A stretch of 64,000 nucleotides of DNA from Alcaligenaceae bacterium (GTDB lineage: Bacteria; Pseudomonadota; Gammaproteobacteria; Burkholderiales; Burkholderiaceae_B): contig DUNB01000075.1 in the NCBI GenBank assembly GCA_012839585.1, forward strand, positions 1 through 64,000. Direction: 5' to 3'. Numbering within the stretch: position 1 is the stretch's first letter; the number at the start of each line of letters is the position of its first letter. Positions 17,458-27,153 of this stretch are shown here, piece by piece. The notes under the pieces are model-generated. The model saw only the letters and a list, made by a program, of their open reading frames with translations, searched no databases and was not told the origin of the DNA. A program made the translations under genes and the position numbers.

Positions 17458-19029
17458 ATGACATTGAGCCAGAATCGTTTAAAAACCCTCTCATCTAATC
17501 TTGCGCTGCTTAGCGATATTCGCCGCGGCGTAGAAAAAGAGGGCTTGCGCGTGAATACTGCCGCCTATTTAACTGCCTCCGCGCACCCGACAGCCTTAGG
17601 CTCCGCGTTATGTAATAGTCGCATCACCACTGACTATGCGGAATCACTGCTTGAACTCATCACCATCCCTCATCACTCTGTAGAGGAATTACGCGCCGAG
17701 CTACAGCAGGTGCATCAGTTCGTGGTGCATAACATTGGTGATGAAATTATCTGGAATCAATCCATGCCGGCCCATTTGCCTGCGGAACCAGATATTACAA
17801 TTGGCTGGTACGGTGAATCCAATACCGGCATGTTCAAACACGTGTATCGCCGTGGTTTGGCCGAACGCTATGGCAAACGCATGCAGTGTATTGCAGGCGT
17901 GCATTACAACTACTCCTTGCCCGATGCCATCTGGCCGCTATTACAAATGGACGGCCACACACTACAAGAACAGCGTTCTACCGGTTATTTAGCTCTCATT
18001 CGTAACTTCACCCGTTATTCCTGGTTGCTGATGTACCTCTTTGGTGCCTCACCGGTCGTATCCAAAGACTTTTTAGACGGTCAAAACCTGCCTCTAGAGC
18101 AAATCGGACCGGACTCCTATTGCCTGCCTTGGGCCACCAGCTTGCGCATGAGTGACTTAGGCTATCAAAACAAAGAGGCCCAGGCAGAACTGCAGCTCTG
18201 CTATAACGATTTGGATACCTTTTTACTTCGTATGCACAAAGCAGCCACTACCGTTTGGCCCGCTTATGAACAAATCGGTACACATCGTGATGGTCAATGG
18301 ATTCAGCTCAACACCAACATCCTACAAATCGAAAACGAATACTATTCCAATATCCGTCCTAAAAGCATTCCAACAAATGATGAACGCCCCTCTTCGGCTT
18401 TAGCCAATCGCGGGGTGGAGTACGTAGAGGTACGCTGCTTGGACGTGGACCCTTTTGATCCGATTGGTTTATCCGCTGAGACATCACGCTTTTTAGATGC
18501 GTTCTTATTGTTCTGCGCCGTTGAACCTAGCCCATATTTTCCTGATGGAGGCTTCTGTCAGGACAGCAAAAACAACTTTACCAAGGTAGTCACCGAAGGA
18601 CGCAAACCTGGTCTGTTGCTACGCAATCAACACAAACAAGATGTAGAACTCAAAAGCTGGGCCGAGGACATCCTCTTGGCGATGCGTCCTTACGCCGAGC
18701 TTTTCGACAAAGGCACCAGCCAAACGCTCTATCAAGACGCGCTTGAGCTACAACTGGCAAAGGTCCAGGACGCCAGTCTTTGCCCCTCTGCACGCCTGCT
18801 CGCAGAACTCAAAGCCTCCGGTCAAAGCTTTGTGGACTTTAGCTATGCCCAAAGCCAGCAACACAAAGAAACCCTGCTCAAACTGGACCTGCCCACCGAG
18901 ATCACCGAGGCCTTTAAACAAGAGGCTCTGGACTCCTTAGCAAAACAGCAGCAAATCGAGGCGGCTGAAAAAGACCAAACCTTTGAAAGTTTTCTCCACC
19001 AATACCAAGGTCTGCTCGAAAGCCAATAA
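17458..19029 (+). CDS. gshA: Glutamate-cysteine ligase
   Basis: RRGVEKEGLRVN, VHYNYSLPDAIW, LQIENEYYSNIRPKS, RGVEYVEVRCLDVDPFDPIG. Confidence 0.95.
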   Translation: MTLSQNRLKTLSSNLALLSDIRRGVEKEGLRVNTAAYLTASAHPTALGSALCNSRITTDYAESLLELITIPHHSVEELRAELQQVHQFVVHNIGDEIIWNQSMPAHLPAEPDITIGWYGESNTGMFKHVYRRGLAERYGKRMQCIAGVHYNYSLPDAIWPLLQMDGHTLQEQRSTGYLALIRNFTRYSWLLMYLFGASPVVSKDFLDGQNLPLEQIGPDSYCLPWATSLRMSDLGYQNKEAQAELQLCYNDLDTFLLRMHKAATTVWPAYEQIGTHRDGQWIQLNTNILQIENEYYSNIRPKSIPTNDERPSSALANRGVEYVEVRCLDVDPFDPIGLSAETSRFLDAFLLFCAVEPSPYFPDGGFCQDSKNNFTKVVTEGRKPGLLLRNQHKQDVELKSWAEDILLAMRPYAELFDKGTSQTLYQDALELQLAKVQDASLCPSARLLAELKASGQSFVDFSYAQSQQHKETLLKLDLPTEITEAFKQEALDSLAKQQQIEAAEKDQTFESFLHQYQGLLESQ

Positions 19030-19041
19030 ACCAACAGCCAC

Positions 19042-19080
19042 AAAAAAAGCGACCTAGAAATAGATCTAGGTCGCTTTTTG
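19042..19080 (+). terminator. Intrinsic terminator between gshA and tRNA-Arg
   Basis: aaaaaaagcgacctaga-aatag-atctaggtcgcttttt (imperfectly mirrored), T-run. Confidence 0.75.
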
Positions 19081-19087
19081 TTTAATC

Positions 19088-19162
19088 TGGCGCGCCCGAC
19101 AGGAATCGAACCTGTATCGAGAGCTTCGGAAACTCTAATTCTATCCATTGAACTACGGGCGC
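19088..19162 (-). tRNA. tRNA-Arg (anticodon CCG)
   Basis: Reverse strand GCGCCCGTAGTTCAATGGATAGAATTAGAGTTTCCGAAGCTCTCGATACAGGTTCGATTCCTGTCGGGCGCGCCA; acceptor, anticodon (loop TTCCGAA) and T arms pair; CCA encoded. Confidence 0.95.
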
Positions 19163-19373
19163 CTAACTCATCATTTTAACCCGTATAATGCATTTTGTTG
19201 AGTTTAATTTTTTTAGCGGTAAAATCAAGCACGATTAGAGATCCCCCCATAGCGTTATTAGTTCGCTATAATTAACTTTCGATCGACACCAACTATATAA
19301 ATCTTGCGGCCCCAGTAGTCATTTTCCGGTGGTCCGCCAGTCCCTACTCAGTACGAACTCGCAGGATCTGATT

Positions 19374-20309
19374 ATGAGCCTTACGGAAAAAAACTCTCAG
19401 AATAACGACACTACACAATCTGTACACGTCAAAAACCCCGTCCAAATCTTTTGGTTGGCGATGGTGTTTTTGGTCGTTGTCGGCGGCGCTATGTTCTTCA
19501 TTGACAAAAACACCAATGACTTACGTATGGGTAAAGCCCGCCCAGACACATCCGAAGGCGTCGCCTCTCGTATTCAGCCTGTGGCTCAATTTGCCCTTAA
19601 CATCGTCGAAGGGGATCGTCCTCTGAAAACAGGCAAAGAGGTCTACGATGCAACGTGTACGACCTGTCACGCCACAGGGGTTGCTGGCGCACCTAAGTTC
19701 GGTGACAAAGCCGCTTGGGCTCCTTATATCGAAACCGGTTACGAGACCATGCTACAGGTAGCCCTAAACGGTAAAGGCGCTATGCCTGCCAAAGGTGGTA
19801 ACACCGCGCTGGATGACCTAGAAGTCGAACGCGCTATGGTTTACATGGCAAACGAGGCAGGCGCTGGTTTCCCAGAGCCTAAAGGTGGCGAAGAAGGCGC
19901 TGCTGCAACCAAAACCGCTGCTGCCACTGACAAAGCTGAACCCGCACCAGCCGCTGAAAAAGCCGATGCCGCACCTACTGCTGAAAAAGCCGAAGAAAAA
20001 GTCGTCGCCGCAGCTGCTCCAGCCGCTAAAAGCGAAGGTGGTATCCCTGCTGCCAGCGCAGATGAGCTCGCCACAGGTAAAGGTCTTTACGATGCCGCCT
20101 GTTTTGTTTGCCACGGCTCTGGCGTAGCAGGTGCTCCTAAGTTTGGCGATAAAGCCGCTTGGGCGCCCTACATCGAAACCGGTTTAGACGCCATGCTACA
20201 GGTCGCCATCTCCGGTAAAGGCGCCATGCCTCCGCGTGGTACCGCGATGAATGCTTCCGACGAAGAACTACGTGCCGCCATTTTGTACATGGTTGAGCAA
20301 GTTCGCTAA
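19374..20309 (+). CDS. Membrane-anchored c-type cytochrome with two tandem monoheme domains
   Basis: N-terminal TM, two CXXCH motifs (CTTCH, CFVCH), duplicated GVAGAPKFGDKAAWAPYIETG..MLQVA..GKGAMP, separated by an Ala/Glu/Lys/Pro linker. Confidence 0.9.
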   Translation: MSLTEKNSQNNDTTQSVHVKNPVQIFWLAMVFLVVVGGAMFFIDKNTNDLRMGKARPDTSEGVASRIQPVAQFALNIVEGDRPLKTGKEVYDATCTTCHATGVAGAPKFGDKAAWAPYIETGYETMLQVALNGKGAMPAKGGNTALDDLEVERAMVYMANEAGAGFPEPKGGEEGAAATKTAAATDKAEPAPAAEKADAAPTAEKAEEKVVAAAAPAAKSEGGIPAASADELATGKGLYDAACFVCHGSGVAGAPKFGDKAAWAPYIETGLDAMLQVAISGKGAMPPRGTAMNASDEELRAAILYMVEQVR

Positions 20310-20325
20310 TTCGCACTTAGCTCTT

Positions 20326-20370
20326 ACGTTAAAAAAATGGCCCGTATCATACGGGCCATTTTTTTAACGT
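20326..20370. terminator. Bidirectional intrinsic terminator, perfect 21-nt arms
   Basis: acgttaaaaaaatggcccgta-tca-tacgggccatttttttaacgt. Confidence 0.9.
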
Positions 20371-20441
20371 GCGCCCCTTAGTTTAGGGCAAGAAAAAGGT
20401 CAACAACCTATCTCTGGGCAATCACAAATACCACCTAAGAA

Positions 20442-21962
20442 TTAGCGAGTCGTACGCAAGGACACGCCCAGTTGTACGCGACGCTGTAGCCACAGGCTAG
20501 GACGGTAACGCATATCCCCTGTGACAAACTGCATCGATTGCAAGATCTCTAAGAGCACCTCGCCCCCAACCTTATCTCCCACCGACAAGGGGCCACCATG
20601 TGGGTAACCTAGACCTAGAGACACTGCCGTATCGATATCAGCTGCTGTAGCAATCCCTTGTTGAGCAATATCACACGCACCATTCACGATGGATGCCACC
20701 ATGCGTTGTGCAACAAAACCGGCAGAGTCCTCAATCAGGCTAACCGAGGTGCCATCACTTGCAAACAACCCTAGGGCCAGCTGCGTCCAACGATCCTCTG
20801 TCAACAAAGAACGCATCACCACACGACGTTGACCAACCTCTAGACCAAAAGCGGTATCTAATGCCACCGTACGCGCTGCATCCAAGCCAAAATTAGCCAC
20901 AACCGTCGCCACATCTTCACCGTAAGGGGTGATGACGATCAAGGCATCTTCTGGTGCCTCATCACTTTGATCTAGTTCTACATCTAAGGTTTTAAGCAAG
21001 GCTTCTGCTCGTACGTAGCCCACGGGATGTATAGGAGCTAGCCACACTTTAAGGCCGGAGCTATGGGCGGGCGCTGGAGCCGTCTCGGGCACTTGTTTTT
21101 TGCCTTCCTCATAGCGGTAAAAACCTTCACCTGTTTTACGACCCAAAATACCCCCAGCATGACGCACAGCGGTAATAGGAGAAGGTCTAAAGCGCGGTTC
21201 TTGGTAAAACTGGTTATAAATGGACTCCATCACTGGATGCGACACATCCAACGCGGTTAAATCCATGAGCTCAAAGGGCCCCATTCTGAAACCGGCCTGC
21301 TCGCGCATAATGGCATCCACTGTGGCAAAATCCGCCACCTGCTCTTGCGCAATTTTTAGCCCCTCGATATTCATCGGGCGACCTGCATGATTCACAATGA
21401 AGCCAGGCATGTCTTTGGCACGCACCGGGGTGTGGCCCATGCTCTTTGCGATGGCAACCAACTGATCACAGACAGAGGAATCCGTACGCAGTCCCTCAAT
21501 CACCTCAACCACTTTCATTAAGGGAACGGGATTAAAGAAGTGAAAACCAGCCACACGCGCTGGCTTTGTGACGGCCTGTGCAATGGCCGTAATGGACAAA
21601 GACGAGGTGTTCGAGGCCAAGATACAGTCCTCGCTCACAATGGCCTCTAATTGTTTAAACACATCTTGTTTAACCTGCAAATTCTCTACGATGGCCTCTA
21701 CCACCAAATCGGCATCTTGCATTTGCTGCAAGTCGGTGCAAGTAATCAAGTTCGCTTGAGCGCTTTCTACTTGTTCTGCACTCATACGGCCACGCTCTAC
21801 TTGGCGAGCCCAGATTTTTGCTAGTTGTTCTTTAGCCTGAGTGATGGCCTCTTCACGCACATCAAACAAGCGCACTCGGTAATCGGCTTGGGCCGCGATC
21901 TGAGCAATACCTTGCCCCATGGCTCCGGCGCCGATAATACCTATGGTTTTCACTGCGGACAT
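20442..21962 (-). CDS. 3-hydroxyacyl-CoA dehydrogenase (PaaH-like)
   Basis: IGIIGAGAMGQGIAQIAAQADYRV, ILASNTSSLSITAIA, VAGFHFFNPVPLMKVVEVI, second HCDH C-terminal domain. Confidence 0.93.
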   Translation of the reverse strand: MSAVKTIGIIGAGAMGQGIAQIAAQADYRVRLFDVREEAITQAKEQLAKIWARQVERGRMSAEQVESAQANLITCTDLQQMQDADLVVEAIVENLQVKQDVFKQLEAIVSEDCILASNTSSLSITAIAQAVTKPARVAGFHFFNPVPLMKVVEVIEGLRTDSSVCDQLVAIAKSMGHTPVRAKDMPGFIVNHAGRPMNIEGLKIAQEQVADFATVDAIMREQAGFRMGPFELMDLTALDVSHPVMESIYNQFYQEPRFRPSPITAVRHAGGILGRKTGEGFYRYEEGKKQVPETAPAPAHSSGLKVWLAPIHPVGYVRAEALLKTLDVELDQSDEAPEDALIVITPYGEDVATVVANFGLDAARTVALDTAFGLEVGQRRVVMRSLLTEDRWTQLALGLFASDGTSVSLIEDSAGFVAQRMVASIVNGACDIAQQGIATAADIDTAVSLGLGYPHGGPLSVGDKVGGEVLLEILQSMQFVTGDMRYRPSLWLQRRVQLGVSLRTTR

Positions 21963-22046
21963 AATGTCTCCTCTGTGTTATCTACGCATATATTGAAACG
22001 ATACACTTATCAAGAATAGTATCAAAAATATGTGTTTATTTAAGCA

Positions 22047-22083
22047 TAAAAAAACCCGCTGTCAACGTGGTGTACAGCGGGCA
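22047..22083 (-). terminator. Intrinsic terminator downstream of the phosphoketolase gene
   Basis: Minus strand CCCGCTGT-acaccacgttg-ACAGCGGG-TTTTTTT. Confidence 0.75.
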
Positions 22084-22098
22084 AAACAAAATGGTCCG

Positions 22099-24474
22099 TT
22101 AGGGCAATAGAAGTTGTAGCGGATCACCTACCCCTAACACCGCATCCACCTCTTGGGGACTGAGGTAATCTTGGAGTTTAGTTTTGGTGCTATGTGCATA
22201 GGCCTGTAACACATGCGCCCAGGTGGCCTTGTTAGCAAACTGCATACCAAAATCATCTAAGGTTCCGCCCCTATTGATATAACCTAGAACCTCACTGTGC
22301 TGCGCTTTGGGGAACAAATGCCATAAATGTCCACGAAACACCTCAGGACGCATGTGTGTTAGTGCCACCCGGTGCACCACATACGATGGAAACAGCTGTT
22401 CAAGTTGTTCAGGGGTAAGTAATTGCTCTACCTCATAATCATCGCGAGCTAGACGTAATTTGCCTGGTTCTTGTACATACACCAAACGATAGCCTCGACC
22501 TTGATCTTTTAAGCGCTGCGCAGCGATCAACATTTGCTCCAACTGATAGCCGCCATTGGCTATTAATAAGGCTGGCTCTTGGCCTTGGTATTCCTCAAGC
22601 AGCAAAACGCCTTGCTGTGCTAGTTGCTGCGCCTGCTCTGCGGTGAACACCGTTTTTCTATCGCGCTTAGGTACCACCACACTGACAATTTGGCCGCGAC
22701 CACCGTAAATAGAGGGCAATAAGGCCATAAAGCTGTTGTAGTCCGCGGGGAATACCACTCTGGACACATCACTCATTTCACCTAATAAGGCCTCGGCAAA
22801 GGTGGTGTCTTGATGGGACTGCTGGTTTTTACCGTTTTCCCAAGTGTGCGAAGTGGCCACCACGGGCCAGCTAATCCATTGCGCCGGACGCCCTACCTCT
22901 TTTTGCTGTCGCGCAAAAATAATACGCTGACGCAAAGCCCCCAGCATCTTCACACAAAAGGCCTCATAGCTCGCTACTAAGTTCAAGCCACTTTGATTAC
23001 CAATACAGGCCGACACCACGGCTTCCTCATTCAGCGCAGTAATAATCTGACCATGTACCGATTCATTTTCACCCTCCGGATCAATCACTCGATGCTTTAG
23101 CGTTTTTAGCACCGTCACTAAACGGTTACTGGCCAACTCATCCGGATTACCCACTCTAGGACGTAAATGCGGATTGGCCTGGACCAGCTCTACAAAATAA
23201 CGATCTATCGCGGCCATGGGACTGATCTTCTGACCAGGCTCTACAAAATGCAGATCAGGCAAAGTAGGCGTTGTAGGATTTCTGTCTGCTAAGGCGTGGT
23301 CACGTTCTAACACACGTTGCTGTGCGCTGTGCGTTTGCAACACAGCCAAGCTTTTTGCTAATTCGTTCGGATCCACCCAAAGCGGCTTGGCGTACTCATT
23401 AAAAATCTGGCGCGCGGTCTCATCATGACGTGGATTGGCAGGCAACGGTAAGTTATGCGCCGCGTTCTCATCAGCGCCATAAAAACCAAAGCCCTTAGTG
23501 GTATGGGCAATGCCATAAGGAATGGCCAGCGGATAGCTTAGGTGACCGGCTTCCAGCATCTGCACACGCTGCTTGAGGCGCTGCTCCATATCCCAAATGG
23601 TATACACAAACATAGCCGGATCACGCCCATCAAACGCAATAGGGTCAAAGCCACAACCTTTAAGGTGGTCGATAAAACCGCTTAACCCTTCCAACGTCCC
23701 TAACTGCGTACGTTGTTCAATGCGACGACCATTCGCAATCATAATGGGCAAAGCCGCTCCCGTATCGGCGGCTCGCCACCATCTAGGAATCCAGTCACTG
23801 CCGCGTTGCTCCTCGGCCGCGCCATCTGATAAAAAAGCCACGAGCTTCTCACCAGGTAACGGCATATGAGCGTATTGCAGTTCAGCAAAACCTAAATAGC
23901 CCCCCTCAATCACCCCGCCGGCAGTATGAGGATTCACATGACTGCCTAGAGGGGCCGCGGCGGATCCATCCGGCGCTAAGGCGTAACCGTAAAAGTCCTG
24001 CAGCAGACGATTCAGACCTGCTTCACCCCCGCCATAACTTTTTTCTTGTTCTGGGTGCAAGTTATTGAGCAACACATTAATGGCCTCGATAGCTGCCACA
24101 CTATGTCCTTGTCCCATTAGCCAGGAACGGGTTTCTCCAGTTAACGCATTTAATGTCATATAGGCCGCGTAAGCGGGCACCATATTTAAAGCGCCACCCG
24201 TATGTCCCTCCGGTTGGTGCTTAAAATCCTCCGCCACTAAATCGCTCCCATCTAGACGGACCCGATTGGCGTAGGTCATATGAACGACTAACCACATGCC
24301 TGCCGCACTCAGCTGATCTAAGGCTATTAGCTTTTCATACACAGCTCCCAGATTAGGTTGCTTGCCCTCATCGACCAACTGCCGCGCCATATCAGCGATA
24401 GCAGCCTGCGTTTCTTTGCTGTGCTGAATCGGTCCATGACCTTGTTTCCAACGAGTAATCAGCGAGTTTGTCAT
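22099..24474 (-). CDS. Phosphoketolase family protein (xylulose-5-P/fructose-6-P phosphoketolase-like)
   Basis: EGHTGGALNMVPAYAAYM, LMGQGHSVAAIEAINVLL, GSHVNPHTAGGVIEGGYLGFAE, SDGAAEEQRGSDWIPRWW; start taken at MTNSLITRW rather than the upstream ORF start. Confidence 0.88.
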   Translation of the reverse strand: MTNSLITRWKQGHGPIQHSKETQAAIADMARQLVDEGKQPNLGAVYEKLIALDQLSAAGMWLVVHMTYANRVRLDGSDLVAEDFKHQPEGHTGGALNMVPAYAAYMTLNALTGETRSWLMGQGHSVAAIEAINVLLNNLHPEQEKSYGGGEAGLNRLLQDFYGYALAPDGSAAAPLGSHVNPHTAGGVIEGGYLGFAELQYAHMPLPGEKLVAFLSDGAAEEQRGSDWIPRWWRAADTGAALPIMIANGRRIEQRTQLGTLEGLSGFIDHLKGCGFDPIAFDGRDPAMFVYTIWDMEQRLKQRVQMLEAGHLSYPLAIPYGIAHTTKGFGFYGADENAAHNLPLPANPRHDETARQIFNEYAKPLWVDPNELAKSLAVLQTHSAQQRVLERDHALADRNPTTPTLPDLHFVEPGQKISPMAAIDRYFVELVQANPHLRPRVGNPDELASNRLVTVLKTLKHRVIDPEGENESVHGQIITALNEEAVVSACIGNQSGLNLVASYEAFCVKMLGALRQRIIFARQQKEVGRPAQWISWPVVATSHTWENGKNQQSHQDTTFAEALLGEMSDVSRVVFPADYNSFMALLPSIYGGRGQIVSVVVPKRDRKTVFTAEQAQQLAQQGVLLLEEYQGQEPALLIANGGYQLEQMLIAAQRLKDQGRGYRLVYVQEPGKLRLARDDYEVEQLLTPEQLEQLFPSYVVHRVALTHMRPEVFRGHLWHLFPKAQHSEVLGYINRGGTLDDFGMQFANKATWAHVLQAYAHSTKTKLQDYLSPQEVDAVLGVGDPLQLLLP

Positions 24475-24577
24475 ACATAACTCCGTAATAATTAACTTGA
24501 TAACTAAAGATAGCGTATTTCTTCTCTGTTGGGTTGAGTGGAATAACAACAGCCTTAGTGTCACTTAGGGTTTACCC

Positions 24578-24607
24578 TTGACATGACATAGGGGAAAACC
24601 CTATAAT
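24578..24607 (+). promoter_or_regulatory. Consensus sigma70 promoter for the 80-aa ORF
   Basis: TTGACA (24578-24583), 18-bp spacer, TATAAT (24602-24607); ORF ATG at 24654. Confidence 0.8.
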
Positions 24608-24653
24608 ACAAATATCAATACATACTAAGCTTCACTCACTAAGGGATTTATCC

Positions 24654-24896
24654 ATGACCACGCTGCTACATACTAATTTTCAATACACACGTTGGACTGA
24701 TTCTATCGAGCGTTCTGTGATGAACCAGGTACTTAGCAACGGTGAGGCTTTATCCATTAAAGATCTTGGCATTTCCGTAATGAAAGGTCTAAAGAAAATG
24801 GCTCGTGCAATCGGCAATGGCTTAGTAAGAACAGCTGAAGCCATGTATGAAGCACGCATGAAAGAAGCCGGCACAATTGCTCGTATGTACTACTAA
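24654..24896 (+). CDS. Small protein of unknown function (80 aa)
   Basis: Own consensus promoter and own terminator; no family recognised by eye (MTTLLHTNFQYTRWTDSIERSVMNQVLSNGEALSIKDLGISVMKGLKKMARAIGNGLVRTAEAMYEARMKEAGTIARMYY). Confidence 0.75.
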   Translation: MTTLLHTNFQYTRWTDSIERSVMNQVLSNGEALSIKDLGISVMKGLKKMARAIGNGLVRTAEAMYEARMKEAGTIARMYY

Positions 24897-24911
24897 GATA
24901 GATCCGTTACT

Positions 24912-24948
24912 CAAAAAACCTCAGCAAACAATGGCTGAGGTTTTTTTA
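24912..24948 (+). terminator. Intrinsic terminator of the 80-aa ORF
   Basis: caaaaaacctcagc-aaacaat-ggctgaggttttttt. Confidence 0.8.
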
Positions 24949-25116
24949 TGGGTGATGCATTCATCATGCTGTTTTCAGGAATCCATTTGATGGGTACTGA
25001 GCTAACCCGATCTAAAAGGATCTTTTTATGGCTGATGAGCACATCCCGTATCAAAAGATTCTCTTAGAGAGGATAAGTTGGTTTTAGCTCAAAATACCTT
25101 TTTTATGACCAACAAC

Positions 25117-27150
25117 TTAATCCTGTCGCAAAAGATCCTTCAGCATTCCTAAGCGTTCTTTGGGAGTGAGATGTTGTTGGGCGGCCTCGACCACAGCCGT
25201 CTCTGCCAATCCCATTTCAGTGATAAAGCGGGATTTTTCTCTGACGGTGTATTCTTTGCCCCGACGACGACGTTTGCACCAACTTAACCGTAAACTGCGC
25301 TGTGCCCGGGTAATACCTACATACATAAGGCGACGTTCCTCTTGGATGCGCTGCGTCAGCACGACCTCCTCTTGGCCCACCGGAATATCTTCATCGTCAC
25401 GACCTAAGTGGGGCAGCAAACCTTCTTCTACTCCAATTAAAAACACGTGTTTGTATTCTAGTCCTTTGGCGGCATGTAAAGTGGATAGGTGCACCGCATC
25501 CACCTCATCGTTCTGATCATTGCGTTCAAGCATCGTAATTAAGGCCACGTGCTGGGATAAATCCAGCAGGCTCATTTCGTCTTGTTCTGCTTTAGATTTT
25601 AACCAACCGGTTAGTTCCAGCACATTTTGCCAGCGCGCCAAGGCCGGCTTGTCGTCGAAGACATCATACAAATAGCCCTCGTAGTTAATCGCAGATAACA
25701 ACTCATCTAAGACCGCGGCTCCCTCCCGCCCGGTGCGCTCGGCCTTAACACGTAGACGTGAGATAAATTCAGCAAAAACCTGCAAGGGTTTTAACTGCCG
25801 TTCGGCCAGCTTATCGGTCAAAGCAATGGCATCAATGGCCTCAAACATAGAGAGCTTGTACTCCATCGCTACCTCACCTAACTGCGTTAAGGTGCCTTGG
25901 CCTATGCCACGCCGCGGTGTGGTCGCTGCCCGAATAAAAGCCGGGTCGTCATCGTGGTTAGCGATCAAACGTATATAAGCCAAAATATCGCGGATCTCGG
26001 CCTTATCAAAAAAGCTTTGCCCCCCACTCATGACATACGGAATACGCAAATCGCGTAGCTGCTGTTCGATGAGCCGCGCTTGTTGGTTACTGCGATACAA
26101 CACCGCAAAATCCCCCCAAGGCGCTTTACGTTCAAATTTTTCGGCAGATAGGCTAATTCCTACCCATTCTGCCTCGGCCTGCTCATCGTCACAGTCTTTG
26201 ATTTTGATGGATTCACCGATGCCTAAGTCAGACCACAGTTTTTTACCAAACACCACCGGATTGTGACCGATCACATTGTTGGCCGCCTCTAGAATACGTT
26301 GGCTAGAGCGATAATTTTGCTCTAATTTAATGAGCTTTAGATCGGGGTAATCCACCGTCAACTGGTGCAGATTTTCTACTGTGGCACCGCGCCAAGCATA
26401 AATGGCCTGATCATCATCACCCACCGCTGTAAACATCGCCCTATCGCCCACCAGAGCCTGCACAAGACGATATTGGCACGTGTTGGTGTCTTGGTACTCA
26501 TCCACCAATAAATAATGCACACGCTCCTGCCAGCGCTGGCGTACCTCATCGTTATTTTCTAATAACTGGGTGGGCAATCGAATCAAATCATCAAAGTCCA
26601 CTGCCTGGTAGGCACGCAAGGTCTCATCATAGCTACGATACACTTTGGCTGATTCGGCTTGGCTTGGCGTCAAAATGGCTTTATCAGCTGCATCTGGGCT
26701 TAATAAGGCGTTTTTCCATAAAGAAATGTCTTGTTGTACCGCACGCAAGCGCCCTTTGTCCGTGGTCGCTAGGATCTCTTGAATGATGCCCAAGGTATCA
26801 TTGGAATCCATAATGGAAAATCGAGGCTTCAACCCCGCGGCGGCGGCCTCCTCGCGCAAGATTTTCAAGCCCAACGAATGAAAGGTGCTGATGGTCAGTC
26901 CCTTGGCTAAGCGTTTATCAATGAGATCCTGCACCCTTTCTGCCATTTCGCGAGCGGCCTTATTGGTAAAGGTCAGGGCAATAATACGTCGTGCACTATA
27001 ACCACACTCGCCAATCAGATACGCAATTTTTTGTGTGATCACCCGCGTTTTACCACTACCTGCCCCGGCTAGCACTAAAGCTGGTCCATTTAAATAGCGT
27101 ACCGCTTCGTGTTGAGCGGGGTTCAAACCTAAAGCAACAGCAGACGTCAT
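25117..27150 (-). CDS. rep: UvrD/Rep-family DNA helicase (Rep-like)
   Basis: LNPAQHEAVRYLNGPALVLAGAGSGKTRVITQKIAYLI, VDEYQDTN, VGDDDQAIYAWRGA, LSTLHAAKGLEYKHVFLIG. Confidence 0.93.
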   Translation of the reverse strand: MTSAVALGLNPAQHEAVRYLNGPALVLAGAGSGKTRVITQKIAYLIGECGYSARRIIALTFTNKAAREMAERVQDLIDKRLAKGLTISTFHSLGLKILREEAAAAGLKPRFSIMDSNDTLGIIQEILATTDKGRLRAVQQDISLWKNALLSPDAADKAILTPSQAESAKVYRSYDETLRAYQAVDFDDLIRLPTQLLENNDEVRQRWQERVHYLLVDEYQDTNTCQYRLVQALVGDRAMFTAVGDDDQAIYAWRGATVENLHQLTVDYPDLKLIKLEQNYRSSQRILEAANNVIGHNPVVFGKKLWSDLGIGESIKIKDCDDEQAEAEWVGISLSAEKFERKAPWGDFAVLYRSNQQARLIEQQLRDLRIPYVMSGGQSFFDKAEIRDILAYIRLIANHDDDPAFIRAATTPRRGIGQGTLTQLGEVAMEYKLSMFEAIDAIALTDKLAERQLKPLQVFAEFISRLRVKAERTGREGAAVLDELLSAINYEGYLYDVFDDKPALARWQNVLELTGWLKSKAEQDEMSLLDLSQHVALITMLERNDQNDEVDAVHLSTLHAAKGLEYKHVFLIGVEEGLLPHLGRDDEDIPVGQEEVVLTQRIQEERRLMYVGITRAQRSLRLSWCKRRRRGKEYTVREKSRFITEMGLAETAVVEAAQQHLTPKERLGMLKDLLRQD

Positions 27151-27153
27151 GTG

